A stretch of DNA of 64,000 nucleotides. Origin: Siderastrea siderea (taxonomy: Eukaryota > Cnidaria > Anthozoa > Scleractinia > Rhizangiidae). The stretch's first letter is position 1. Each line of letters starts with the position of its first letter. Positions 43,982-54,439 of this stretch are shown here, piece by piece. The DNA lies in the NCBI GenBank assembly GCA_964030785.1, contig OZ034970.1:1871411-1935410 (forward strand), written 5' to 3'. The position numbers and the translations under genes are program-made. Under the pieces are notes generated by a model. That model saw nothing but the letters and a program-made list of their open reading frames with translations. It did not search any database and was not told the DNA's origin.

Positions 43982-46414
43982 TCAGCTGTTTTCCACTTCA
44001 ACAGTTTCCTGGTCGGCACCATCTGGAAGCACATTGTATAGCACTCTTATACTCAGGGTACAGTCTGAACAACACACAACACTGTGTCCATTTTCCAAAT
44101 CACTCTCTGTAATCAAGTATTCCCCACTGCAACGACATGCACTTGTGTATCCCCCTAGATCTGCAGAAATCAATCAGTCAGTCAGTCAGTCGGTCATCAT
44201 CCATCTCACTGACAATTGACAAGTAATTTTTGTTACCTTCATGATATTCCATGTCATCGAGATCCACCTCTGCACTTACTGGCCAATCTTGTGACAGACC
44301 CTGTTCTGAAATTATGAATATATGACATTCATATATTTGAACTGCGGAATGAAGAAATAAATGTCAAGAAGATCCTCACAGTTATTAACGCAACTTATGC
44401 AGTTGCGAAAAGAAAGCCTGAAAAAAAGGCAAGCCTGATTTTTTCAGGCTTTCTTTTCGCAACTGCATAAGTTGCGTTAATAACTGCGAGGATCTTCTTG
44501 ACATTTAGACCCTGTTCTGTAAATTGTTAGATTATATACAAAAACATGTTAGTGACTATGTTATGTACATGTATTTCTTTTACCATCTGTAAGGTACAGT
44601 AAAGGACCTTTTCATCAAGTCTTTACGAGTCTAGAGGCTTGTAGCTGCCAGGAGGTCAACCCAGGAACTGTAGCATGATGCAACTTGTAGCAGTTCCAAG
44701 ATCCAGGATACTGGTAGCAGGAGAAGTGAATGAGAAAATGAGTGCATAAAGGGTGCATCTAATTTTGATGGCTCCTTTCTAATTTTTCCTACCCTTCTAA
44801 CTGAGAGCCTTCAATGGGCTTGAGCAATTTGAACATTATAACTCCCCCTGTATGTTTAGTAACAGTTTGGTGGTTCACTTTTACAATTTGAGGTGTAAAC
44901 TTTCCTGCTAAGAAAGCAACAGAGCACAGTGCACAAACCAGCCAGGCTGTATATAAAATAAGATTTTTGTTTACCTTTTAACTGCCTGTCACATTTTGCC
45001 CTTGTGTCTTGGTCGTTAAGAAGTTTCCACGCCTGATCAGTTGCCAAAAACTTTTCGTAAGCTTTGTCACGATCTTCCTGGGTTAACGATTCATCAAGCT
45101 TATCAGGATGTAACTGAAAATGCATACAGTTAACAACTTCAATGTATTTGACTTTTAAAAAGATACCATTTGCAAAAAAAATAAAGGAAAATGAAAAAAA
45201 AAGAGTCCAACATTTCAATTTTTTTATTGTAGTTGTCGTTGTTATTGAATACAACATCAAACATTTCAATAATAAGGCCAAACAAGGAACAAACAACCAA
45301 CCAAATAAACAAACAAACAGAAAACAACATTTAACTAACTACATGTATTTATTCTGATGCTTAAATATTGCGATTTTGAAAATACAGACTATAGTATATA
45401 CGTAAAGTAGGCAATGCACAGTACACTGAGCAAGAACACAGTCAGAGGTAAATTCCCATAATTATACCGGAAGGTGAAAAAAGTCGCTAAGTAAGGAATC
45501 TGCAAATTATTAAAGGGGCACAGTCACGCTATTCTAGTTAACTTTAAAAATCAAAAATATGTCCTCACATCAATGAACACCCACAAATAATGGTCTAGTT
45601 TTGTTACCAAAGACTATATTACTTCAATAAAACTATTTTCTGTCGTTTGTTGCTACGGATGGCTCGGATGGAAATGGATTGCAATTTGAAAAAATTAGGC
45701 TAAACTTTTCAAATTCTTTCACCGTGTTGACATTAAATCGATATTAAATGGTCATGGTGTGTTTTCTCTTATTGAAATTACGTTAATATATTACTTTAAA
45801 TGTTCAAACACAATGTTGGGCATGGATAAAGTTAGCTACCGATAATTTTAGCACTGTTTTGACCAGAAATCGGCGAAATCCTCGTGACTATGCCCCTTTA
45901 AGGGTAAATTTTGGCAATATAAATCATTGCAACAAACTAATTGTCCCAATTTGCAGTCGCCAAAATTTGTTCCCGAAAATAAGAATTTTAATTCAACGTT
46001 GCGTACATGTAAACTTACATGTATTTTCACATGTAAGCGTCTAGTAATAAGCTTATCAGATATAAGCTTACTACATGTAACCCTTTTCTGTTAATCTGAT
46101 TGTTCTAAATTATATATATTTAAGGGATTTTTAGCTTTTTGTAATCCCTTTGAGCGCTCGTTTTCCGAACCAAGGCCAATCGAAGACGAAAGCACTACAA
46201 TTTTTCACTTCTGAACGGTTGAATTTTTATTTTGTACGGTTCAGAGGTTCTAGGTTCTACCTTTAAAGTATGGTTCAAAAATAAGTTTTCAAACCTGAAG
46301 CACAAGTCTTTGGTAAGCTCGCTTAATTTCCTCGTGAGTGGAGTTTGCCGAGACGCCAAGAACACTGTAAGGGCTGTTGATTTCTTCCGATTTCATGAAG
46401 GTATTACTCGCCAT
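43982..46414 (-). CDS. DNAJC24: DnaJ homolog subfamily C member 24 (DPH4), complete
   Basis: DPH4 is a J-domain, zinc/iron-binding protein needed for the first step of diphthamide synthesis on elongation factor 2. Exons: 46295-46414, 44975-45113, 44237-44305, 43982-44154; 501 nt, 166 residues (human 149). Exon 1 encodes SPYSVLGVSANSTHEEIKRA and YQRLVLQ; exon 2 starts LHPDK, giving the essential HPD of the J domain. Exon 4 encodes the CSL zinc finger: ACRCSGEYLI, then VVCCSDCTLSIRVLY, with the C-x-C and C-x2-C pairs in place. Phases all agree. ATG 46,412-46,414 was chosen; a closer upstream ATG at 46,425 is out of frame and soon stops. Exon 3 begins inside the target duplication of a foldback element. 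Confidence 0.95.
44296..44519. mobile_element. Foldback element in DPH4 exon 3 flanked by 13-bp duplication
   Basis: Element 44,309-44,506 has arms of about 80 bp (GAAGATCCTCACAGTTATTA... and inverse) separated by a short AGGCAAGCC loop. It is flanked by AGACCCTGTTCTG at 44,296-44,308 and 44,507-44,519. On the gene strand the duplication reads CAG|AACAGGGTCT: the last three intron bases and first ten exon bases. A half copy lies at 24,552-24,675. Confidence 0.88.
45510..45901. mobile_element. MITE with TTAAAGGGGCACAGTCACG termini
   Basis: Terminal inverted repeats TTAAAGGGGCACAGTCACG and CGTGACTATGCCCCTTTAA, 19 bp with one mismatch, starting and ending in TTAA. About 392 bp, no coding. It is in DPH4 intron 1. 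Confidence 0.8.
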
Positions 46415-46591
46415 GAACGTTCGCCATATTGAATACCGTGATTGGTAAAGAGAATAGGCACTAGTGACATTCTAATCGAACGTTTGATTCGTTAACTTGG
46501 CAATGACTTCCGTTTCTAACCAATCAAAAATACTGTTGTATAATGCATTAACTGCTGGGTGGTTACCAAGCACCATGCAGAAATAGTTGAG
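46415..46591. promoter_or_regulatory. Bidirectional DPH4 / MRPS10 promoter
   Basis: Only 177 bp separate the two start codons. The interval has a CCAAT box on each strand (minus, at about 46,441-46,446; plus, at about 46,519-46,524) and an ETS-like ACTTCCG at about 46,505. There is no TATA box, as usual for housekeeping genes. Transcription starts are not determined. Confidence 0.65.
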
Positions 46592-46991
46592 ATGGCGGCA
46601 CTCAGGTGTCTGGGATCGTGTAGATGTTTGCGCCAAGTGCGAGCTGTGCAAGCCACTTTTGCTGCTAGCAATTGTCTTTCTTTTCGAAATGAGGTATGCA
46701 TGACGAATAAAAATTAGTAATTACAAGTAATCTTATATTTTAAAATTGCAAACGACGTGGTCATAATGACCACATCATTTTCTGTGAGGATCTACAACTT
46801 CAGCCTGGAAACAATAAGCCATCTTCACGATGGCATGATTTCACTTCAGCTATCAGGTTATGTCTTAAGCTCAACTTTTAAAGACCTTGTCCAGATCAGT
46901 TGGTTGTCATTGTGCCATCTCTACACCTTGAATCAGGCCAAAGAAAAACACATCATGGGAGTAGGTAAGGAGGGGTGGGAAGGGGAAGGGG

Positions 46992-47022
<31 letters not shown>

Positions 47023-50000
47023 GGGGGGGGGGGGGGATTTTCTGGTGCAAAAATAGCCCCTGAGATGAAAGGGAGCTTCATGTGCTGTGGGTTGATGCAT
47101 ATGTAGATTTGGTTAGTGGCTCACTGATTCAAATACTAACTTGTTGACTCACTCCGTTATGTACCAGTCGAATTGAAGCTTCAACACCCCCCCCCCCCCC
47201 CTCCCGGGCATTTGAACTTTTGAAGATTGGCTTGTTCAAATTCTCTCCCTTGGGGCAAAAAAGCTGTTCAAATGCCCCCACCAATTAGTTCTGAAATACC
47301 TCTCCTCAAAGACAAATTTCATGTTCAATTGGACACTGTTCACACTTTTCAGACAGAGATATGCCGTGATGACACCTTCAAACTTGTTTTGAAGACCTTT
47401 TTGAGAGAGTTATTCACTAACAAAGGCAAAATTCTATCTTGTAAAAGCCTCAAATTTTGCAAAAACCGAAGAAAAAAAAACTCACGGGAATATTACACCA
47501 GAACAAGAGATAAATCCAGTTGAAATTCCCCTCCCTTCCAAGGCAACGTTCAAATTCCCCCCTTCCCGGATACAGTGCACAGTCAAATGCCCGGGGTATG
47601 CCCGGGGGGGCGGGGGGATGTTGAAGCTTCAATTTGACTGGTACATTAGGATGCAATGTGAAACAAGAGTAAAGTTGAAGAGATCCCTATAGTTAACCAA
47701 GTGTGTTTTGTAGTTTAAAAAATCAATGTTGGTTTAGAAATCTCAATTTGAGTTTTTATTTTGCCACCCTGATTACCCATAATGCACTAATTAACCAAAA
47801 GGGCTTATTTATAACATTGTGAATCTCTATTATTTCTTCTTCAGGATTTAGAAATAACTAATAGAAGTTCTTCTTTTGGACCATTTACTCACCAATGCAG
47901 GTACATTGTAGACAAAACATGAGCATTCCTCCCAGTGGGGAGAACATGAGAATTATCTCGCCTTCTAGAGCCGTTAACCTTTAGGTCATCTCATATTGTT
48001 CTCCATGGTTTTTCTTTTTATGTTTCTTTCCACTTGAACGTAGCTGTACACATGTTGCAGTACACTGCAGTTTAATCTCTTATGTACCATGAATGTTATA
48101 TTCCATAACAGGAAAAAAAGTGATTTCTGCCCACAGAGAAGGCATGGTAAGAATCTGACTCAACTATTGCAATCAAAATCTGCTGTTGTTATCCACTAAA
48201 CTTGAGCTCAAAGCTTATGTAAAGTTCCTGCTTTGATTCCAAGTTCCATGTACAGTTTGAATAACTTTTTTTTAAAAGCAACTAAATATTTTAATTAGGG
48301 ATAATGATCTCAGTTTCATGTGCATAACCCCCACTCTCCTTCCCCCTCTGATTTGGCAACCCAATGTTCAACTGTTAAAAACAAGGTTACACAATACCCC
48401 TAGGATTTACTGGGAGGCACTGTTTAGGTTGTATGTATAATTATCTGGTATGCATTCTTGAATTGACAATGGGGTGGGGAAGGGGGAATTTTCCCCTCAC
48501 CACCCACCACATAAGTCTGACCACCCCTATAAAACTTTTTTTAATGTTTTACTTATACATATGTGGTCTAGAACATGTCTCATAATTAGTATTCTGTGCT
48601 ATGAGAGCTTGAAAATGAGCTATATAATAGCTTATACCTGACATGTGCAATGATCTGAATGTTCTTGATTTATGACACTCTTCAGTGTCATTTAAAAAGT
48701 ACATAATTTATGCATAAACTTTGAGTTAGTATTTATTAGTTTGCAAAAGAGGGTTTTTACCTACAGGAAGGGTTAACTTTTGTTCCCAGTGGGATTTGAA
48801 TAACAGTAGTCACCTAATTTGTGTGGAAAAAAAAAACAGATTCAAAATGACACCATTTTGAGAATGATCTACAGTATTCTAGTCATCACTGCAGTATCAA
48901 CAAGCTCTTATGACCAACCCACTATTAATATTTACTCACAGGTGCTATATTACTACACATGAAGCCATTTTCTACAAAGGCTGCTGAAAATGTAAGTTCT
49001 TGTCCTAAGCTCTGGCAGTGTGAGCCTGCTTGGCTTGTGTGACTTCACCTCAGTTTGTTTACAATGTAATGCACTTGTTTATACAATCTATGTATCTTTT
49101 TCAGAACAGAGTTCTTTACTCATTGATCAGTGTAAAAGTCAAGGGAAGTGATGAAGCTGTTCTGAAGTCCTACACTGAGTATATAATGAAAGCTGCTGCA
49201 CCTCTTAAACTTGATATCTCTGGAAGGTACACTGTAATAAATCATTTTATAATTTTTTTTATCAAATAACAGGGGTACATGACAGAGGGTTTTAAGCCCA
49301 GGTATGAAAATGCATATTCTCCTCACTTTTCTCCATGCATCTTTGTAGAATGAGTGAGTATCTTTGTAGAATGAGTGAGCATCTTTGTAGAATGAGTGGT
49401 TCACATTTTTAGAACAGCTTTTCACCTGACTTTTGAGAGACACACCCCAGATTACTTGGCTGACTTTTATTCAACTGGCTCCACACTTCACATGTATGAT
49501 GGTTTTATGTACATTTACTTTTCTGTCAGGCATATCATTTCTTTCTTTTTCTTAGAATTTCCTTTGCTTTTATTTGGAGATACATTGTACATCAATGCCC
49601 AGTGCAAGTTTTTACAAGTCTTAACTTACATTGAAACAGGATTGTACTTCCTACTTCGATACAAAGACACACAGTTTTAAAATCTCCCCACATCTACAAG
49701 AAACACAGGGCACAGTATGAGGTCCGGACACACGCACACATGCTACAGGTATGTGCCACGTCTAAGGATTGTGTAAGGTGACTTTATATAAAATGTGATT
49801 CACTGTCAGTCACCTTACTCCTAACAAAATCCATTCACTCAAACTGAAGTCAGTGTTAAGAAACAAACGAGGGATTGCCAGACTCGTACCCAGTCGCTAT
49901 TTATGAGTCTGGGGGAAAGGAAGAGAAGATTGGATTCTATTGAGGCGTGCGGGGTGACATGGGAAGGAGCGAAGGAAAAATAGCCCGCCATTTTTCCTTT

Positions 50001-51174
50001 GCCCCTTCCCATGTCACTCCGCGCGCCTCAATAGAACCTTTCCCCCAGACTCAGATTGCAGAATACCCTGTAACTCCCACGTGACGTTTAGAACCCTGTG
50101 CAAATTGGGGTGAAAAACAGTAGGCACCATTGTTGTTCAGTGACATGCTCTAACAATGACTTGCACACAGGTTGTCGAAACATAAGTCAATGTCATCATA
50201 AACAGTCCTTCTCAGGACTACACTCACCCGGACGATCATACTTTACTGACTTACAAAATAGATATCAGCCAAACCCCGATATAACAACATTTTTGTTCGT
50301 TATGACGAACACATTTGCCAGTCTTTTGAGACTTCCCTGTATCCGGGTTTCCACTGTAATGCACTTTGCAACAGGAATTCTTGGTCTGCACGTTACGCCA
50401 ACGCCGCCATGTGTTGTACAAAAGGTTTCTCATTAGCTCCTTTTGTTAATACCACCAATATAGCCGCCACGCCATTGCCTTTTGAATCTCTAGGGATTGG
50501 TTGCAAACGTTCTATAGCGTAAATCCTTCTTTGTGACGCATAGAGGCCGGTTTTCTCTAGCGGCAGAGTCGGAGACTAAGTCATCATCAGAAATAGAGAG
50601 CGTTACAATCTAGTGAAAATCAAACAACAGAGTCATAAGCAGAGTTTCCGATTGCGCTTACGTTTCCGTCGCTAATGATCTTGTAAAAACCAGATTGTCA
50701 CAGTCGTAAGCAGAAGTTTGTACCCGGAGGGCCTGAGGACAAGCCCTGTGATTGGTTTATTCTTTCGCTTCTGCTTACGACTCCAACAATCTGGTTTTCA
50801 CCAGATCATAAGAAACAGAGTCATAAAAGCAATCGAATGAAACGGAAAGGTTCTGATTCTTGCGACTCCGATTCCGTTGCCCTTACGACTTGGTTGCTTG
50901 ATTTTCATTAGCCAAGGTCGTAAGCGCTTTTACGACTGCGACTCAGACTCTGCACTAGTAAAAACCAGCCTTAACCGATTGCTGATTTGCTTTGCAGATT
51001 AAAAATGTGACTGGCGACACAGCAGACACTTTCCTTGAGTACATTCAGCGTAACATTCCTGAGGGAGTCAGCATGAGTGTGGAACAAACAGCACTTGAAT
51101 CATTACCTGAATTCTTTGAACTCCCCCCTCAAGCACAAGCCTTTCTTGACGAACAGAAGGACGTGAAAAAATAG
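46592..51174 (+). CDS. MRPS10: Small ribosomal subunit protein uS10m (MRPS10), complete
   Basis: A component of the mitochondrial small ribosomal subunit. Exons: 46592-46693, 48137-48146 (10 nt), 48942-48991, 49105-49226, 49640-49748, 50998-51174; 570 nt, 189 residues (human 201). The Arg-rich N-terminus (MAALRCLGSCRCLRQVRAVQ) fits a mitochondrial presequence. The S10 fold is seen in LYSLISVKVKGSDEAVLKSY, then SPHIYKKHRAQYEVRTH, and the last exon has ADTFLEYIQRNIPEGVSMSV, near-identical to human VYLEYIQRNLPEGV. Phases agree only if the 10-nt microexon (or another exon of the same phase) is used, because exon 1 ends in phase 0 while the next certain exon starts with 2 nt. Introns contain TIR elements and a SINE tail. 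Confidence 0.94.
47162..47643. mobile_element. TIR element TACCAGTC...GACTGGTA
   Basis: Inverted ends TACCAGTCGAATTGAAGCTT and AAGCTTCAATTTGACTGGTA (25 bp, few mismatches), with inner C-run/G-run pairs and CCCGGGCATTTGA/TCAAATGCCCGGGG. TA at both ends suggests a TA target. It is in MRPS10 intron 1; a (GT)n plus G-run lies just upstream (46,995-47,036). Confidence 0.75.
48137..48146 (+). CDS. MRPS10: Candidate 10-nt microexon of MRPS10
   Basis: TTTCTGCCCACAG|AGAAGGCATG|GTAAGA: a good acceptor and donor ten bases apart. It adds R-R-H and the first base of Gly, and converts phase 0 of exon 1 into the phase needed by the exon at 48,942. Starting the exon further upstream at 48,113 would meet a stop in the required frame. 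Confidence 0.55.
49012..49050 (+). mobile_element. SINE 3' tail fragment
   Basis: GCAGTGTGAGCCTGCTTGGC and TTGTGTGACTTCACCT match the 3' end of the SINE family (GTGTGGGCCTCCTTGGCTCG / TGTGCGACTTTACCT). It is in the 113-bp MRPS10 intron between 48,991 and 49,105. Confidence 0.5.
49905..50053. mobile_element. Foldback MITE GAGTCTGGGGGAAAGG
   Basis: Arms GAGTCTGGGGGAAAGG and inverse, then TCTATTGAGGCG / CGCCTCAATAGA and TGACATGGGAAGG / CCTTCCCATGTCA, form an almost complete 150-bp hairpin in the last MRPS10 intron. Confidence 0.8.
50110..50250. repeat. Dispersed repeat with ACAGTCCTTCTCAGGACTA, copy 3
   Basis: The clearest copy: GTTGTCGAAACATAAGTCAA, then ACAGTCCTTCTCAGGACTAC and ACTCACCCGGACGATCATAC. 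CGAAAC followed by GTCA and hairpin-forming AGTCCT...AGGACT suggest a retroelement 3' tail. Confidence 0.55.
50677..50807. mobile_element. Foldback MITE GATCTTGTAAAAACCAGATTG
   Basis: Ends ATCTTGTAAAAACCAGATTG and CAATCTGGTTTTCACCAGAT pair, as do GTCGTAAGCAGAAG and CTTCTGCTTACGAC. Further GTCGTAAG/CTTACGAC motifs continue to about 50,970, so more than one related unit may be present just before the last MRPS10 exon. Confidence 0.7.
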
Positions 51175-51184
51175 AGGTTTACGG

Positions 51185-51480
51185 TCATCTTGCCACCAGG
51201 AGGACTCACTACCAACCATCTCGCCACCACATAGACTACGAGCAGTTTCTCTTTCCATTCAGCGATAGTCGAGGAAAACGGACAAGCGAGCGAGCGCGAA
51301 ACCGCCTGCCGGGTTGAAACGTGACGCGCGTACCGAGCCGCTAGTGTATTAAAAAAAATCCATATTGGTGGTGGTCAGATGACCCCACCTGGTGGCATGG
51401 TGGTTGGTGGCGAGGTCTCTTGTGGTGGCGAGATGGTTGGCCGGTGGCAAATCTCCTGGTGGTGAGATGACTAGATGCCA
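51185..51480. repeat. Imperfect inverted repeat of GCCACCA / TGGTGGC motifs
   Basis: ATCTTGCCACCAGGAGG and ATCTCGCCACCACA on the left pair with TGTGGTGGCGAGAT and CCTGGTGGTGAGATGA on the right. It begins just after the MRPS10 stop codon, so it is probably in the 3' UTR or just beyond. Confidence 0.6.
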
Positions 51481-51600
51481 AAATAGACACGTTTGACCTG
51501 AATACAAGAAGAAGCAACCCTGTCTCCAGGGTCTTATTTGCTTCTATTTCTCAAGGTCTTCCTTAGAGACGAGGATGTTATGTACAAATCTGAATAGAAG

Positions 51601-51887
51601 TAGAGCGGTTTTCAAATGAGTGTCATAAAATCAAAACCAAAGCAATTACTCTTGACTAACCAATCACAACAGGAACAAAAGACAAAATGAACTTATCAGA
51701 AATTATGAGCACATACAGTACTTAGAGTCAAGGGCGGGAAAACGCGTGCGTGCAAGTCACGGTTGATTTTAGTTTTACTTCTGATTGGTTGAGAAAGTGG
51801 CGGGATTTTTTTAACCGATAAGAGAGCGAAGTAAAGCAAGACCAAAGCAAACACATTACTTTCGACACTCATTTGAAATTTGCTCTA
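51601..51887. mobile_element. MITE TAGAGC...GCTCTA with TTTCAAATGAGTGTC ends
   Basis: Terminal inverted repeats TAGAGCGGTTTTCAAATGAG / CTCATTTGAAATTTGCTCTA, followed by GTCATAAAA and GTCGAAAGTAA. Inner AACCAATCA / TGATTGGTT also pairs. 287 bp, no coding. Confidence 0.75.
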
Positions 51888-54439
51888 ACATTAAATGGTC
51901 GAACGATTTTCCGAGAATAAATTAGCATTACTCTATCTGCAACACTTTCAGTTTGTCTCCTACCCTCGGCAATAATCGTTTTTCAGCGACTGCCAGCCGC
52001 CAATTAGCTCCAAAGCATCTGTTTCAACGCTAATTATAAAATAATTTCATGTCTTGCAATTTCATGTTTGCTTTTCTGTGCATGTGCTTATGTAATAAAG
52101 TTTGAAGAGTGTTGATGTGTCTTGACACGAATTCCGATGGCAAAACATTTACATTTTCCCTTGCGTTTAAAGAATGTCTGTTCTCCAGTGACTTTCAAGT
52201 AATATTTCGTTTTTTGTTTTGTTTTGTTTAAGATTTTTCTCTCTTTAATTAATGCAAGGGAAGGGAGGGCAGGGATTTCTATTGGAAATTTTGAAAAAAA
52301 AAAAGAATTTGAGAAGTACCAGCTCCTTCTGTGAGTACCGGAGAACGAATGACGTAAAACAAAAGAAACAAAAGACAGAAAACAATTCAACTCCAAAATA
52401 GAAGCAAATTACAATGTCTTACAAACAAAAGAAGGACAATGTGCTCCGGTACCTGAAGAAAGACTCGAAGTACCAGAATGCAACTTGAAGAACTTCCAGA
52501 TGTACTTTATTTGTCCTGCATATACCGACTCAAGTTTTCTCAAAATGGTCCGAATATAACTAGTTATCACCAGCCGTGATTAGGACGAGATACTCGGTGG
52601 AAAAGGTTCCATATTAATGATTTCGTAATATTTTGTTAGTTCTATCGCGCAAACTGACGTGGACATATTATGAAATGCACGTCGCAAATCCTAGAAACCT
52701 AAAAATACACGTATGAAAAGCTAAAACAATTAAAGCCTAGGCCAAACGGAGTCGCAAATCAACGTAAAATTGAAAATGTGAACTTGTGTACGCAGACTTA
52801 CGATAGGTGGCTATACATAAACAGACTCGCAAGCACACGCAAGTTCAAAACGATTTGCAAAAAATTCATCTCAGTTCAGACTTGCGCGTGCGCCCGTACT
52901 AAGGCAGGGATTGGGACAATCTCGTTCCCAGTGGAGTCCGTGGAGAGTCCGTGGCATTTCGATCCCGCTGACCGTAAATGCGCGTGGGCTCTGGGGACGA
53001 GATTGGGATTGGGAAGGCCATGCGCTATGCGCATATGGCCCGTAACTTTCTAAAAAAGCGCATTATAAATCTACTTACGGGGCCAAAAATGCGCCCTAGT
53101 CACGTAAAATGGCTGAGGGCTATTTTATTCTGAGCACTTTCACTCAGCTTCCAAACAAGGTTTGCCGTCGAAAATGCATGTGCTTCCAGTTTTATTTACA
53201 TTTTCTACCTTCAAATCACTCACTGTGAATCTTTGTAAATAGCTCCGACGGTAATGTTCAGTTAACATGCCTCCGAAAAATTCTGAAGTTGGATAACTAC
53301 CAAAGAAAATTGTCAACGTTTTTTGGCGTGAACATCATGCCCAACGAGTATGAGAAGGATTGTGTCAAAGATGCAAGCAATGGTAAGACGGCTGAAACAG
53401 GCCAAACAAACATATCTTTCAGGCCTGGTAATGAAGAGCATAGACTTTCTTAAAAGTCCTTCGCTTCTCATTTCCGTTTCCAGTGGTGGCCCCACTCCGA
53501 AAAAAACTCTGAGCTCGACTTGTGGGCAAGTCTACGAAGAGCGTAAATTTAAAGTAGTCTCGCATCTCAGTCAAATTTGTTTCATTAGTTCAAGGATCAG
53601 CGTGCACACTGACTGCTTCCCCCTGAAGCTGTTGAGTCAGTGAAACTAGAATGACCTATTGATTTGCATCAACTGCAAGGTACTCTAAACACCACATTAA
53701 AGATTTAACAAAAACAATAAACTACACACTGACGCCGTCTACTAACTTGGCTTAACCTGAATTTTTTTTTCTGGCCCATCGCATCAATTCAATGGCCAAT
53801 TCAATGGGCCCATCGCATCAATTCAATGGCCCATACTTTTTGGAAACGGCCCATAACTTTTCACAGCAAGGGGCTATAGGCCCATTTGCCTGTTTGCCTT
53901 CCCAGTCCCTGCTAAGGATAACAATACTGAAGCCAACTTGCGTCGACTTGCGTTGGGTGGCCAAACGGTGAAAAACGTGTTCATTTGCGCGAAACTTCCG
54001 ACTCCGTTTGGCCAGGGCCTAAGGCTAATGGATTCTTCGTAGCCAATAGCTATTATTATACACGATGAAAACAAAGACAAAAAAACAACAACAACAACAA
54101 AAAACTAAAATTACAAGTTCAATTAATATAGAAGTTAAAGTGAAATTAGAAGTTAAAGAAATGGCAAAACAAAGGTCCATATCGGTATCATTAGAGCGGT
54201 TTGAAAATTGTGCCGTAACACCAAAACCAGAGATTACTGATAACACGGAGTGATTTCAAAACAATTGTTTTACACCTTCGTTAAACATGATTGTAGCGAC
54301 CGTCATTATGATTTTATAGCAAACGAGGAACTCCCGGAGCGATTGATATACTGTATACAGTATTACATGCAGAGATGCCATATGAACCTCGGTCACCTTA
54401 GCTACAGGTGTGAGTTCGTATTTCCTCGGCTTTATTTAT

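Larger units (their letters stand above)
51175..54439. other. MRPS10 / SPRY-gene intergenic region
   Basis: 3.3 kb with no convincing gene. It holds an imperfect inverted repeat of GGTGGCGAGATGG-type motifs (51,185-51,480), a MITE (51,601-51,887) and a duplicated CATCGCATCAATTCAATGG (53,776-53,835). The 97-codon plus frame at 53,350-53,643 has no recognisable domain. Confidence 0.6.

Noticed and set aside
48113..48146. Longer MRPS10 exon starting at the AG at 48,112
   Set aside because: In the required frame it reads GAA AAA AAG TGA, a stop; the 10-nt version is open.
53350..53643. 97-codon plus-strand frame, basic and Ser-rich
   Set aside because: No recognisable domain, no good splice sites supporting it, and intergenic position; kept only as a note.
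54065..54253. 62-codon plus-strand Lys-rich frame
   Set aside because: Arises from an AAC/AAA-rich stretch in the intergenic region, no homology seen.
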